A DNA stretch of 19,282 nucleotides from an uncultured bacterium. GTDB lineage: Bacteria; Planctomycetota; UBA1135; GCA-002686595. How positions within the stretch are numbered: the stretch's first letter is position 1; each line of letters starts with the position of its first letter. The DNA lies in contig CADEGS010000027.1 of assembly GCA_902826945.1 (NCBI GenBank), forward strand, positions 11,145-30,426, written 5' to 3'. Under the pieces are notes generated by a model, which was given only the letters and a program-made list of their open reading frames with translations, ran no database searches and had not been told where the DNA came from. Below are positions 1 through 6,473 of the stretch, one piece after another. Position numbers and translations under genes: made by a program.

Positions 1-467
1 GGCTCGGCCTCGGGCCGGGCCTCGCGCTCGTGACGCGCGGCCTGCACGCGCTGCAGGCGCGCGTGCTGCCGCTGCCGCGCGGCCTGGCCGAGACGGCGCT
101 CGAGCTCGCGCCGGCGCTCTCCTTCGCGCTCCTGTGCGCCCTGCCCGCGGTGTTCGAGGAGCTCTTCTTCCGCGGCGTGCTGCTGCACGGCCTGCGGCAC
201 GACCGCTCGGCCGCGCGCAGCCTGCTCGTGCAGGCGGGCCTGTTCGCGGCCTCGCACGGCTCGCTCTACCGGCTGGTGCCGAGCGCCGTCGCGGGGCTCG
301 CCCTGGGTGGGCTCGTGCTCGGCACGGGCTCGATCGCGCCCGCGATGCTCGCGCACCTCGGGCACAACGCGTGGCTGCTCTGGGGCGGGAGCGGGCTCGC
401 GGCCGACCTCGGCGCCGGGGCGCTGGCGGCCGTCGGGCTGGGGCTGCTCGCGCGCCGCGCGCGCTAG
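1..467 (+). CDS. CPBP family intramembrane glutamic protease, C-terminal part (5' end outside window)
   Basis: Membrane-embedded protease of the CPBP (Abi/Rce1-like) family. The three family motifs are in order: a glutamate motif FEELFFRG (about nt 153-176), the FAASHGS histidine motif (about nt 246-266) and the HLGHNAW motif (about nt 354-374). Hydrophobic segments surround them. A GTG at nt 30 could serve as a start, but the same frame stays open to the window edge with a plausible hydrophobic Gly/Leu/Ala stretch. The gene is therefore most likely truncated by the window. The short distance from the edge to motif 1 leaves room for a longer N-terminus. A CPBP domain at the C-terminus of an ABC-type permease is a known arrangement and would fit, but it cannot be seen here. 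The stop codon overlaps the tail of the opposite-strand small gene by 4 nt. The substrate is unknown. Confidence 0.85.
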   Translation, partial: LGLGPGLALVTRGLHALQARVLPLPRGLAETALELAPALSFALLCALPAVFEELFFRGVLLHGLRHDRSAARSLLVQAGLFAASHGSLYRLVPSAVAGLALGGLVLGTGSIAPAMLAHLGHNAWLLWGGSGLAADLGAGALAAVGLGLLARRAR

Positions 468-592
468 CTGCGCTTGCCGCGCTTCCGATTGGCCTTCTGC
501 TTGGCCACCGAGCTGCCGGAGCCCATGCCGATCTTCTTGACGCGCTGGCGTCCGCGCAGCGGGCCGCCGGTCTTGTTCTGGAATCTGGCCAT
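464..592 (-). CDS. Small, strongly basic 42-residue protein (unknown family)
   Basis: The minus strand reads ATG, 41 further sense codons and TAG. The product begins MARFQNKTGG and ends NRKRGKRS; about one residue in three is Lys or Arg and only one is acidic-like or neutral-polar apart from Gly and Ser, so it is probably a nucleic-acid or ribosome binder. Nearly every codon ends in G or C, as in the neighbouring genes, while overall GC drops locally because of the many AAG codons; both favour real coding. The core KIGMGSGSSV (residues 20-29) resembles the RNA-contacting RIAxGSGxSV segment of the SRP54/Ffh M domain, but the hydrophobic helix that follows in Ffh is absent. A promoter-like pair lies about 55-80 nt upstream, so it may be transcribed alone. 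There is no strong ribosome-binding site. It is not recognisable as bTHX, bS22 or bL36. Function is unassigned. Confidence 0.72.
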   Translation of the reverse strand: MARFQNKTGGPLRGRQRVKKIGMGSGSSVAKQKANRKRGKRS

Positions 593-645
593 CGGTGTCG
601 TCCCGCGCCGGCTCCGGCGCCCTGGCGCTCCGGATCGGGCGGAAT

Positions 646-674
646 CTTGTAGCCTCGCGGCCGGCTGGCCGCAA
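646..674 (-). promoter_or_regulatory. Candidate sigma-70 promoter for the 42-residue protein gene
   Basis: Read on the minus strand, TTGCGG (nt 674-669) and TACAAG (nt 651-646) are separated by 17 nt, the classical -35/-10 spacing. The expected start of transcription near nt 639 gives a leader of roughly 45 nt. The sequence GCTACAAGATTCC also resembles the GCTAGACTCC word found before two other genes in this window. The match is partial and untested. The rest of the 593-739 gap holds nothing else I can recognise. Confidence 0.4.
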
Positions 675-739
675 GGCGAGACGCCGGGGCGGGCTTCCGA
701 GGGCGAGGCCGACCGGCCCCGACGGCTCGCGGCCTGGTC

Positions 740-2662
740 CTAGCGCTGCCCCCCCGACCCGGGCTCCGTCCCCGGCGCGACGGGGGCGCTCGCCCTCGTG
801 TCCGCGTATCCGAGGCCGTACAGGGCGTCGCTGAGGCCGCCATCGGCGGCCTGCTGCGCCTCCTCCTCGTCGAAGGCCGCGCGGCGCACGTCGAGGAGCG
901 CCCGCAGGCGGGCGAGCACGTCGGGCCGCTCGGCCGCGAGATCGTGCAGCGCGCCCGGGTCGTGCGAGAGGTCGTAGAGCTCGTAGCGCGCGTCCGACCC
1001 CAGGCCGTGGCGCACGAGCTTGTAGCCCTGCTCGTAGAGCGCGATGCGCACGTCGCGCGGGTCGGGATGGTCGCGGTCCTCGACGAACAGCGTGCGCGGC
1101 GCGTCCTCGGGCAGCGCGAGCGCGTCGCGTCCCTCCATGTCCTCCGGCGGCGGCAGCCCTGCCAGCGCGAGCAGCGTCGGCGCGACGTCCACGCCCGAGA
1201 CGGGCGTGCGGCGGCGCTCGCCCTGCGGCGCCGGCTCGGGCCGGCGCACGAGGAAGGGCACGCGCACCTGCACCTCGCCGATGTCCTCGTGGTACCACTG
1301 GTCGCGCTCGCCGAAGGCCTCGCCGTGGTCGGCCGTGACGAGCACCGCCGTGCCGCCGCGCTCGAGCGCGAGCGCGTCGAGGAAGCCGCTCACGGCGCCG
1401 TCGAGCTGGCGGATCTCGGCCTCGTACAGCTCGCGCACGTGGCGGCGGTCGTCCTCCGAGATCGCCTGGCCCGCGCGCCAGCGGTCGCTGCGGAAGAGGT
1501 AGCCGTCCACCGCGCCGGCGTAGGGCCCGACGAGCTCGCGCGCCGCGCGCTCGTCCGGCACGTAGGGCCAGTGCACGTCGTAGAGGTTCACGAAGCAGAA
1601 CCAGGGCCGCGGGTCGTCCTCGCGCAGCCACGCCAGCGCGCGCGCGAGCACGGCGCCGGCCGGGCGCTGGAAGCGCTGGAACCAGTGCGGCTCCCCGTTG
1701 TTGCGCAGCCCGGGGAAACGCGCGGCGAGGAGCGTCTGCACGTCGTGCACGGCCTGCCAGGCGCGCGTGTCGCACACCGGCGGATCCACCTGGTCGTCGT
1801 AGCGCTCGAAGCCGTCGCGCAGGCCGGTGCGCCCGGCCAGGACGTCGGTGCCGACGAAGGCGCCGGTGCGGTAGCCCGCGGCGCGCAGCGTCGTGGCGAT
1901 CGAGGTCGCGCGCGTCGGGTCGTAGCGCATGCGCAGGAGGCGCGCGCCGTGCGTCGAGGGGTAGACGCCGGTCAGCAGCGAGAGGTGCGACGTGAAGGTG
2001 AACACCGAGGTCGAGAGCGAGCGCTCGAACACGACGCTCTGCTGCGCCAGGTCCGCCAGGCCGGGCGAGGTCGGCCGCTCGAAGCCGTAGGGCTGGAGTC
2101 GGTCGGAGCGGCAGGTGTCCCACACGAGCAAGAGCAGGTTCGGGCGCCCCGCGCCGGCCCCCGCGTCCCGCGCGGGCGCGGGCTGCGCCGCCGCCCGCGG
2201 CGGCAGCAGCGTCGCCGCCAGCAGGGCCGCGCCGGCGGCCAGCGCGGCCAGCGCGCGCCCGCGCAGCCCGCGCAGCAGCCGCGCGAGGATCCAGAGCAGC
2301 GCGAGGCCGACGGCGAGCGTCGCGCCCACCTCGAGCGCCGTGCGCGCGCTCGCCAGACCGCGCGTCGCGCCGCCGAGCTGCGTGTGACGGTCGAGCACGC
2401 CGTGCACCGCGATCGGCAGCGCCATCCACCCCAGCAGCACGGCCGGCGGCCAGGGGCCCGACCGGTCCCTGCGCCGCAGGAGGCGCAGCGTCAGCCAGGC
2501 GGGCGCGAGCGCCAGCGCACCGAGCGCGAGCCAGAGCAGGCTCGCCTGCCAGGCGAGGGCCGGGTCGCGCGGTCGCCAGGGGAGCTCCGCGCGCGCCATG
2601 ACCGTCTCGGCCGCGCCGAGGACCAGCGCCAGGAAGGGCAGGGCGGCGAGCAGGCGTCGCAT
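740..2662 (-). CDS. Membrane-anchored sulfatase-like hydrolase (alkaline phosphatase superfamily)
   Basis: 640 residues. The N-terminal quarter has about five hydrophobic segments (roughly residues 1-20, 40-62, 72-88, 110-130, 138-156), followed by an Ala/Pro-rich linker and a sulfatase fold that should lie outside the cytoplasm. Visible metal-site motifs are LLLVWDTCRSD (Asp182) and VTADHGE (Asp445, His446). Where true sulfatases carry C/S-x-P-x-R, this protein has T-F-T-S-H (Thr222 as probable nucleophile), so it should not be matured to formylglycine. That pattern is closer to the phosphotransferase or phosphodiesterase members of the superfamily, such as LtaS-like and phosphoethanolamine transferases, than to arylsulfatases. 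It starts 10 nt after the 197-residue membrane protein gene and is probably co-transcribed with it. The C-terminus carries a YGLGY motif, echoed in the second sulfatase-like protein at the other end of the window. The substrate is unknown. Confidence 0.85.
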   Translation of the reverse strand: MRRLLAALPFLALVLGAAETVMARAELPWRPRDPALAWQASLLWLALGALALAPAWLTLRLLRRRDRSGPWPPAVLLGWMALPIAVHGVLDRHTQLGGATRGLASARTALEVGATLAVGLALLWILARLLRGLRGRALAALAAGAALLAATLLPPRAAAQPAPARDAGAGAGRPNLLLLVWDTCRSDRLQPYGFERPTSPGLADLAQQSVVFERSLSTSVFTFTSHLSLLTGVYPSTHGARLLRMRYDPTRATSIATTLRAAGYRTGAFVGTDVLAGRTGLRDGFERYDDQVDPPVCDTRAWQAVHDVQTLLAARFPGLRNNGEPHWFQRFQRPAGAVLARALAWLREDDPRPWFCFVNLYDVHWPYVPDERAARELVGPYAGAVDGYLFRSDRWRAGQAISEDDRRHVRELYEAEIRQLDGAVSGFLDALALERGGTAVLVTADHGEAFGERDQWYHEDIGEVQVRVPFLVRRPEPAPQGERRRTPVSGVDVAPTLLALAGLPPPEDMEGRDALALPEDAPRTLFVEDRDHPDPRDVRIALYEQGYKLVRHGLGSDARYELYDLSHDPGALHDLAAERPDVLARLRALLDVRRAAFDEEEAQQAADGGLSDALYGLGYADTRASAPVAPGTEPGSGGQR

Positions 2663-2672
2663 CGATCGACCG

Positions 2673-3266
2673 CTAGCGCGCTTGCGCCGGAGCGTGGAGC
2701 ACGCGCACCTCGAGCCGGGCGCCGGGGATCTCGCGCTCCAGCGCGGCGGGCAGGCGCTCGAGGAAGTACGTCGCCAGGTCCGCCAGGCGCGCGGCGGGGT
2801 CGGGCACGGCGGCCCCCGGGGGATAGGTCGGGACGGTGCGCGCCTGGAACGCGTCGAGCTCCGCGCGTGCCAGCGCGACCGGCGCGGGCAGCTCGACGAC
2901 GATCGCCGCGCCCTCGCGGCGCGCGAGCTCCTGCGGCAGCGACGCGCAGTCGACGCCCCACACGACCGGGACCCCGCCGTCGGGAGCCGCGACGCGGTGC
3001 GTCACGATCCACGGGCACGCGTCGGAGAAGCGCGCGAAGCGCGCCAGGCGGTGGTGGATCTGCGGCGCGCCGTAGACCAGCCACTGGTCGAGCCGCCCCT
3101 CGAGCGTGGTCGGCGCGGCGGCCAGGATCGCGGCGCGCCGGCGCTCGAGCCGCGGGCGCTCGGCCGCGTAGTAGCCCGCGCCGGTGGCCAGCCCGACGAG
3201 GACGATGCAAAAGAGCACGAGCAGACCGCGCGGCCGACCGGGCCTCCGTCGCTCGGAGGGGTGCAT
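2673..3266 (-). CDS. Single-pass membrane protein of unknown function, upstream of sulfatase-like gene
   Basis: 197 residues. A short basic cytoplasmic tail (MHPSERRRPGRPR) precedes one transmembrane helix at about residues 14-34 (LLVLFCIVLVGLATGAGYYA). The remaining ~160 residues would be outside the membrane, as expected for a signal anchor. The distal part contains two cysteines (CPW and DCASL regions) and ends in an Ala/Arg-rich tail. I recognise no family motif. The gene ends 10 nt before the sulfatase-like gene on the same strand, which suggests an operon and a joint envelope task. No strong Shine-Dalgarno sequence is seen before the ATG; the start is chosen because the positively charged tail followed by a helix makes a sensible N-terminus. 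Codon usage matches the neighbours. Confidence 0.72.
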   Translation of the reverse strand: MHPSERRRPGRPRGLLVLFCIVLVGLATGAGYYAAERPRLERRRAAILAAAPTTLEGRLDQWLVYGAPQIHHRLARFARFSDACPWIVTHRVAAPDGGVPVVWGVDCASLPQELARREGAAIVVELPAPVALARAELDAFQARTVPTYPPGAAVPDPAARLADLATYFLERLPAALEREIPGARLEVRVLHAPAQAR

Positions 3267-3344
3267 CCGGCCCAGTGTGGTGCCGGGGCCGACGGTTGTC
3301 CATCGCGGGCGGGCGCCGGCCTTCTTGCGCGGCGCGCGCGGGCG

Positions 3345-3361
3345 TATGCTCGCCTGCGAGG
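3345..3361 (+). promoter_or_regulatory. Candidate -10 element and ribosome-binding site of apaH
   Basis: TATGCT at 3345-3350 fits a -10 hexamer and GAGG at 3358-3361 lies 6 nt before the GTG start. No convincing -35 is seen. The element sits in a 101-nt divergent gap between the 197-residue membrane protein gene and apaH; I see no clear promoter for the opposite direction. Confidence 0.3.
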
Positions 3362-3367
3362 CGCAGC

Positions 3368-4090
3368 GTGGGACGGCGGATCTTCATCGGCGACATCCAG
3401 GGCTGTCGCGAGGAGCTCGAGCGGCTGCTCGACCGCACCCGCTACGACCCCGCCTCCGACGAGCTGCACCCGGTCGGGGACCTGGTCAACCGCGGCCCCG
3501 ACAACCTGGGCGTGCTGCGGCTCTTGCGCTCGCTCGACGCGGGCGGCGTGCTCGGCAACCACGACCTGCACCTCCTGCGCACCTATCGCGGCACGCGACC
3601 CCTGCGCCCGCGCGACACGCTCGCCGACGTGCTGCAGAGCGAGGAGCGCGAGGAGCTCGTGCCCTGGCTCGCCGCGCGCCCGTTCCTGCGCCGCTGGAAG
3701 GACGTCTACCTCGTGCACGCCGGGCTGCACCCGCGCTGGAAGAACCCCGCCAAGCGGCTGGACGGCGCCGACGCGTTCGCGCCCGGCGACGACGCGCGCT
3801 TCGCGGTGTCGGTGCGCGTGTGCGACGACGAGGGACGCCTGCCCGACGGCGACGACACGCGCACGAGCGAGCGCTTCCGGCCCTGGTACGAGTTCTACCG
3901 CCAGGAGGAGCACGACGGCCGCACGGTCGTCTTCGGCCACTGGTCGGTGCGCGGCCTGATCCACCAGCCCGACCTGCGCGGCCTGGACACGGGCTGCGTG
4001 TGGGGCCGCCAGCTCTCGGCCTGGATCGCCGAGGAGGACCGCATCGTGCAGGTCGATGCGCGCCGCGCGTACGCGCCGCTCGACGCGTAG
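3368..4090 (+). CDS. apaH: Symmetrical bis(5'-nucleosyl)-tetraphosphatase (ApaH-type metallophosphatase)
   Basis: 240 residues, PPP-type metallophosphoesterase. It hydrolyses diadenosine tetraphosphate to two ADP and, in studied bacteria, also removes Np4N caps from RNA; it acts in the cytosol. Motifs are in order: GDIQGC (Asp9; Gln rather than the second His of GDxHG is usual in ApaH), GDLVNRGP (Asp38), GNHDLHLL (Asn64, His65), HAGLHP (His117) and VFGHWS (His191), then the ApaH-typical LDTGCVWGRQL. At 240 residues it is somewhat shorter than the roughly 270-280 of well-known ApaH proteins, mainly in the region before FGHW. The GTG start is chosen because it lies 6 nt after GAGG and directly precedes the first beta strand. 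It converges on the DprE1-like gene with 2 nt between stop codons. A general PPP phosphatase is the alternative. Confidence 0.82.
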   Translation: MGRRIFIGDIQGCREELERLLDRTRYDPASDELHPVGDLVNRGPDNLGVLRLLRSLDAGGVLGNHDLHLLRTYRGTRPLRPRDTLADVLQSEEREELVPWLAARPFLRRWKDVYLVHAGLHPRWKNPAKRLDGADAFAPGDDARFAVSVRVCDDEGRLPDGDDTRTSERFRPWYEFYRQEEHDGRTVVFGHWSVRGLIHQPDLRGLDTGCVWGRQLSAWIAEEDRIVQVDARRAYAPLDA

Positions 4091-4092
4091 CG

Positions 4093-5529
4093 TCAGCCGG
4101 CCGCGAACAGGCGCCGCCAGAGGTCGGTCTGCAGCAGACCCTCGGGGTCGAGGCGGCGCTTGAGGGCGAGGAAGGCGTCGAGGCGCTCGGCGGGGAACAT
4201 GCGGCGCGCGTGGGCGGCGCCCAGCACCGAGTCCTTCGCGAAGTAGAAGCGCCCGCCGGCGTCGATCACGAGGTCGGCCAGCAGGTGGCAGTGGCGCCAC
4301 AGGCGCTCGCGGCGCGCCGGCGTGACCTTGAAGTCCATCGCGAAGCTCCAGCCGTCCATCGCGTGCGTCATCCAGAACGCGTCGGGGCGATGGCGCTTGT
4401 AGACGCCGAGGTAGGGCACCAGCCCGGCGGCCTGCGAGCGGCGCAGGATCTCCGTGTTGACCTCCAGCGCGCGCTCGCGCGGCAGGAAGGTCTGGAACTG
4501 GATCAGGCCGTGGCCGGGGCGGCGGCCGTAGGACCACTTCCAGTTCGGGACGAAGTCGAGCAGGAAGGCGAACTGCGCGTGCGACCAGACGTGCGGCTCC
4601 CCCATCGCCTCGATCCGCCCGGCCCAGTACTTGGCCGCGTTGACGAAGCGCAGGCCCGGGTCGTTGTTCAGGAGGCGCAGCACGCGCCACAGCTCGGACT
4701 TCGGGAAGCCCAGGATGCTCCCGGGCAGCGTCTGGTGCGCCACCGTGAGCGTGCGCTCGGGGTCGGGGTCCGCGCCCTCGGGCAGGTAGCGCGCGTCGTG
4801 CACCTGGCCGCGGCCGAGCGCGTCGCCGCGCGCGAGGCAATCGACCCAGCCGACGAGGTAGTCGGCGACCGCCGTGCGCTCCTGCATGCACTCCATCATC
4901 TCGCGCAGGTCGCGCGTGGCGACGGCGCGCACGGCGAGGTTCCCCGAGTGCACGCGCTTCGTGCGCAGGCGCACGCGGCTGAGGACGCCCAGCGCGCCGA
5001 AGCCGCCGATGGCGGCGTGGAACAGGTCGGGGTTCTCGTCGCGGCTGGCCGTGACGAGCTCGCCCGAGGGCAGCACCACGTCGAGGTCCAGGATCGCGTC
5101 GCCGATCGGCCCCACGGCGAAGTTGTTCTTGCCGTGGATGTTCATCGACGCGGCGCCCGCCAGCGTCGGGAACATCGTCCCGGACACGACCCGCGGCCAC
5201 CAGCCGTGCGGCAGGATCGTCTTCCAGAGCGTCTCGATCGTCGCCCCCGCCTCGAGGTCGGCCACGCCGGTGGCGGGGTCGAACGAGAGCAAGCGGCTCA
5301 TGCGCGACACGTCGAGCACGCGCCCCGGCGACCCCGTGCTCGCGTCGCCGTAGCTGTTCCCGGCGCCGCGCAGCGCGAGCGGCACGCCGTCGGTGCGCGC
5401 CTCGGCCAGCGCGGCGCGGATCCCCTCCACGTCGCGCGGCCGCACGACGCGCGCGTACGCGCCGCTCGACATGCCCCACGCCTCGACGTAGGCGTAGGCG
5501 CGCTCGGGCGGCCCGCCCTCGCCCTTCAT
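4093..5529 (-). CDS. FAD-dependent oxidase resembling decaprenylphosphoryl-ribose oxidase DprE1
   Basis: 478 residues, VAO/PCMH-type FAD oxidoreductase. In mycobacteria DprE1 oxidises the 2'-hydroxyl of decaprenylphosphoryl-ribose, and DprE2 then reduces the keto sugar to the arabinose epimer. DprE1-like landmarks recalled from the family: RGAGNSYGD (Tyr60), MNIHGKN (His132), GLIQFQTFLP (Gln344, Gln346), and AGGRFYFAKDS with the catalytic-type lysine (Lys432), followed by a C-terminus close to the mycobacterial one (KRRLDPEGLLQTDLWRRL). At the position of the mycobacterial cysteine trapped by benzothiazinones (GWNICVDF) this protein reads GWSFAMDF, with Ala398. It starts inside the last codons of the SDR gene (ATGA overlap), so the two are translationally coupled. 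I infer polyprenyl-phosphate-pentose oxidase activity; the lipid, the sugar and the acceptor glycan are unknown, and no prenyltransferase or arabinosyltransferase is nearby. Confidence 0.75.
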   Translation of the reverse strand: MKGEGGPPERAYAYVEAWGMSSGAYARVVRPRDVEGIRAALAEARTDGVPLALRGAGNSYGDASTGSPGRVLDVSRMSRLLSFDPATGVADLEAGATIETLWKTILPHGWWPRVVSGTMFPTLAGAASMNIHGKNNFAVGPIGDAILDLDVVLPSGELVTASRDENPDLFHAAIGGFGALGVLSRVRLRTKRVHSGNLAVRAVATRDLREMMECMQERTAVADYLVGWVDCLARGDALGRGQVHDARYLPEGADPDPERTLTVAHQTLPGSILGFPKSELWRVLRLLNNDPGLRFVNAAKYWAGRIEAMGEPHVWSHAQFAFLLDFVPNWKWSYGRRPGHGLIQFQTFLPRERALEVNTEILRRSQAAGLVPYLGVYKRHRPDAFWMTHAMDGWSFAMDFKVTPARRERLWRHCHLLADLVIDAGGRFYFAKDSVLGAAHARRMFPAERLDAFLALKRRLDPEGLLQTDLWRRLFAAG

Positions 5530-6344
5530 ACGTTCAGCTTGCGGAACAGGAACGAGGGGATGGCGCGGATCACGAGCATGATCCAGCGCCAGCGGCGCGG
5601 CACGTAGCGCACGTTCACGCGGTCGCGCGCCGCGCCCAGGATCTGCGCCGCCGCGTCCTCGACCGGGATGACCGGCAGCACGGCCGAGGGCCGGATGTCC
5701 TGCGTCATGACCGTGTCCACGTAGCCCGGGCGCACCGTGCACACGTGCACGCCGTAGGCGCCCAGGCGGTTGCGCAGCGCCTCGAGGTAGGTGTTCATCG
5801 CGGCCTTGCTGGTGCAGTAGGCCGGATGCCCCTTGCGGCCGCGGTCGCCCGCGACGGACGAGATGCCGACGATCGTGCCCGAGCGCTGCGAGAGGAAGAG
5901 CTCCGCCGCGGGGTTGCACCAGGCGACGCAGCCGCCGGTGTTCACCGCCAGGATCGAGAGGTCCTTCTGCGTGTCGTACTCGCGCTCGCCGATCGGCGGC
6001 ATGATGCCGGCCGCGTACACGAGCAGGTCGAGGCCGCCCAGGGCGCGCACGAGCTCCTCGAACAGCGCCGGGACGCCGGCCGGGCGGGCCACGTCGTGCG
6101 CGCGCACCAGCACGGCCCCGCCGGCGCTCGCGCTGTCCGCCTCGAGCTCGCGCGCGAGCGCGCGCAGCTCGCCCTCGCGGCGCGCCAGGGCGGCCACGCG
6201 GTAGCCCTCGCGCGCGAGCTGTCGCACCAGCGCCGCGCCGATGCCCGAGCTCGCGCCGACGACGATCGCGCGCCGGCGGGAGGGCGGCACGCCCGCCAGG
6301 GAGGGCGGCGCGGGGCTCGCGGGGGTCGTGCTGGCAGCGCCCAT
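5526..6344 (-). CDS. Short-chain dehydrogenase resembling DprE2 (keto-reductase partner of the DprE1-like oxidase)
   Basis: 272 residues from the chosen ATG, classical SDR. Visible are the nucleotide-binding VVGASSGIG (about residues 29-37), a YAAG variant of the NAG motif, the catalytic serine in VGISSVAGD and AYCTSKAA (the YxxxK catalytic pair). The C-terminal tail (RRWRWIMLVIRAIPSFLFRKLNV region) looks like a membrane-associating helix and closely resembles the tail of mycobacterial DprE2, which ends in an MMVLRHIP...FRKL-type sequence; this is the strongest reason for the DprE2 call beyond a generic SDR. It is followed by the DprE1-like gene with a 4-nt ATGA overlap. Gene order is reversed relative to Mycobacterium (dprE1 then dprE2). 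An in-frame ATG at 6377 would add 11 residues. The 129-nt divergent gap to the next gene has no promoter I can defend. Confidence 0.75.
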   Translation of the reverse strand: MGAASTTPASPAPPSLAGVPPSRRRAIVVGASSGIGAALVRQLAREGYRVAALARREGELRALARELEADSASAGGAVLVRAHDVARPAGVPALFEELVRALGGLDLLVYAAGIMPPIGEREYDTQKDLSILAVNTGGCVAWCNPAAELFLSQRSGTIVGISSVAGDRGRKGHPAYCTSKAAMNTYLEALRNRLGAYGVHVCTVRPGYVDTVMTQDIRPSAVLPVIPVEDAAAQILGAARDRVNVRYVPRRWRWIMLVIRAIPSFLFRKLNV

Positions 6345-6473
6345 GGCCTCTCTCGCGCCGCCTCGCGGCCGCGCCATGATCGGCCGCGGCGCGACGAAAC
6401 GCAAACGCGGAGCGCGGCGGTCAGGGCGGGGTCGTCGCTTGGAAGGCCGCGCGCGCGATGCTCTCATGCGTCG

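Noticed and set aside
593..739. Possible small RNA or tRNA in the gap after the first sulfatase-like gene.
   Set aside because: No cloverleaf or terminator is visible; only the promoter-like pair for the 42-residue gene is supportable.
944..4090. A very long plus-strand open frame (over 1000 codons) antisense to the sulfatase-like gene.
   Set aside because: Its upstream two-thirds is Arg/Ala-rich without domains and lies opposite a gene with clear motifs; only the last ~240 codons (apaH) are real. Long empty frames are expected at this GC content.
6345..6473. Divergent promoter region between the SDR and UnbV-type genes.
   Set aside because: No TAnnnT hexamer with a sensible distance or a -35 partner could be defended in either direction, so no promoter was annotated.
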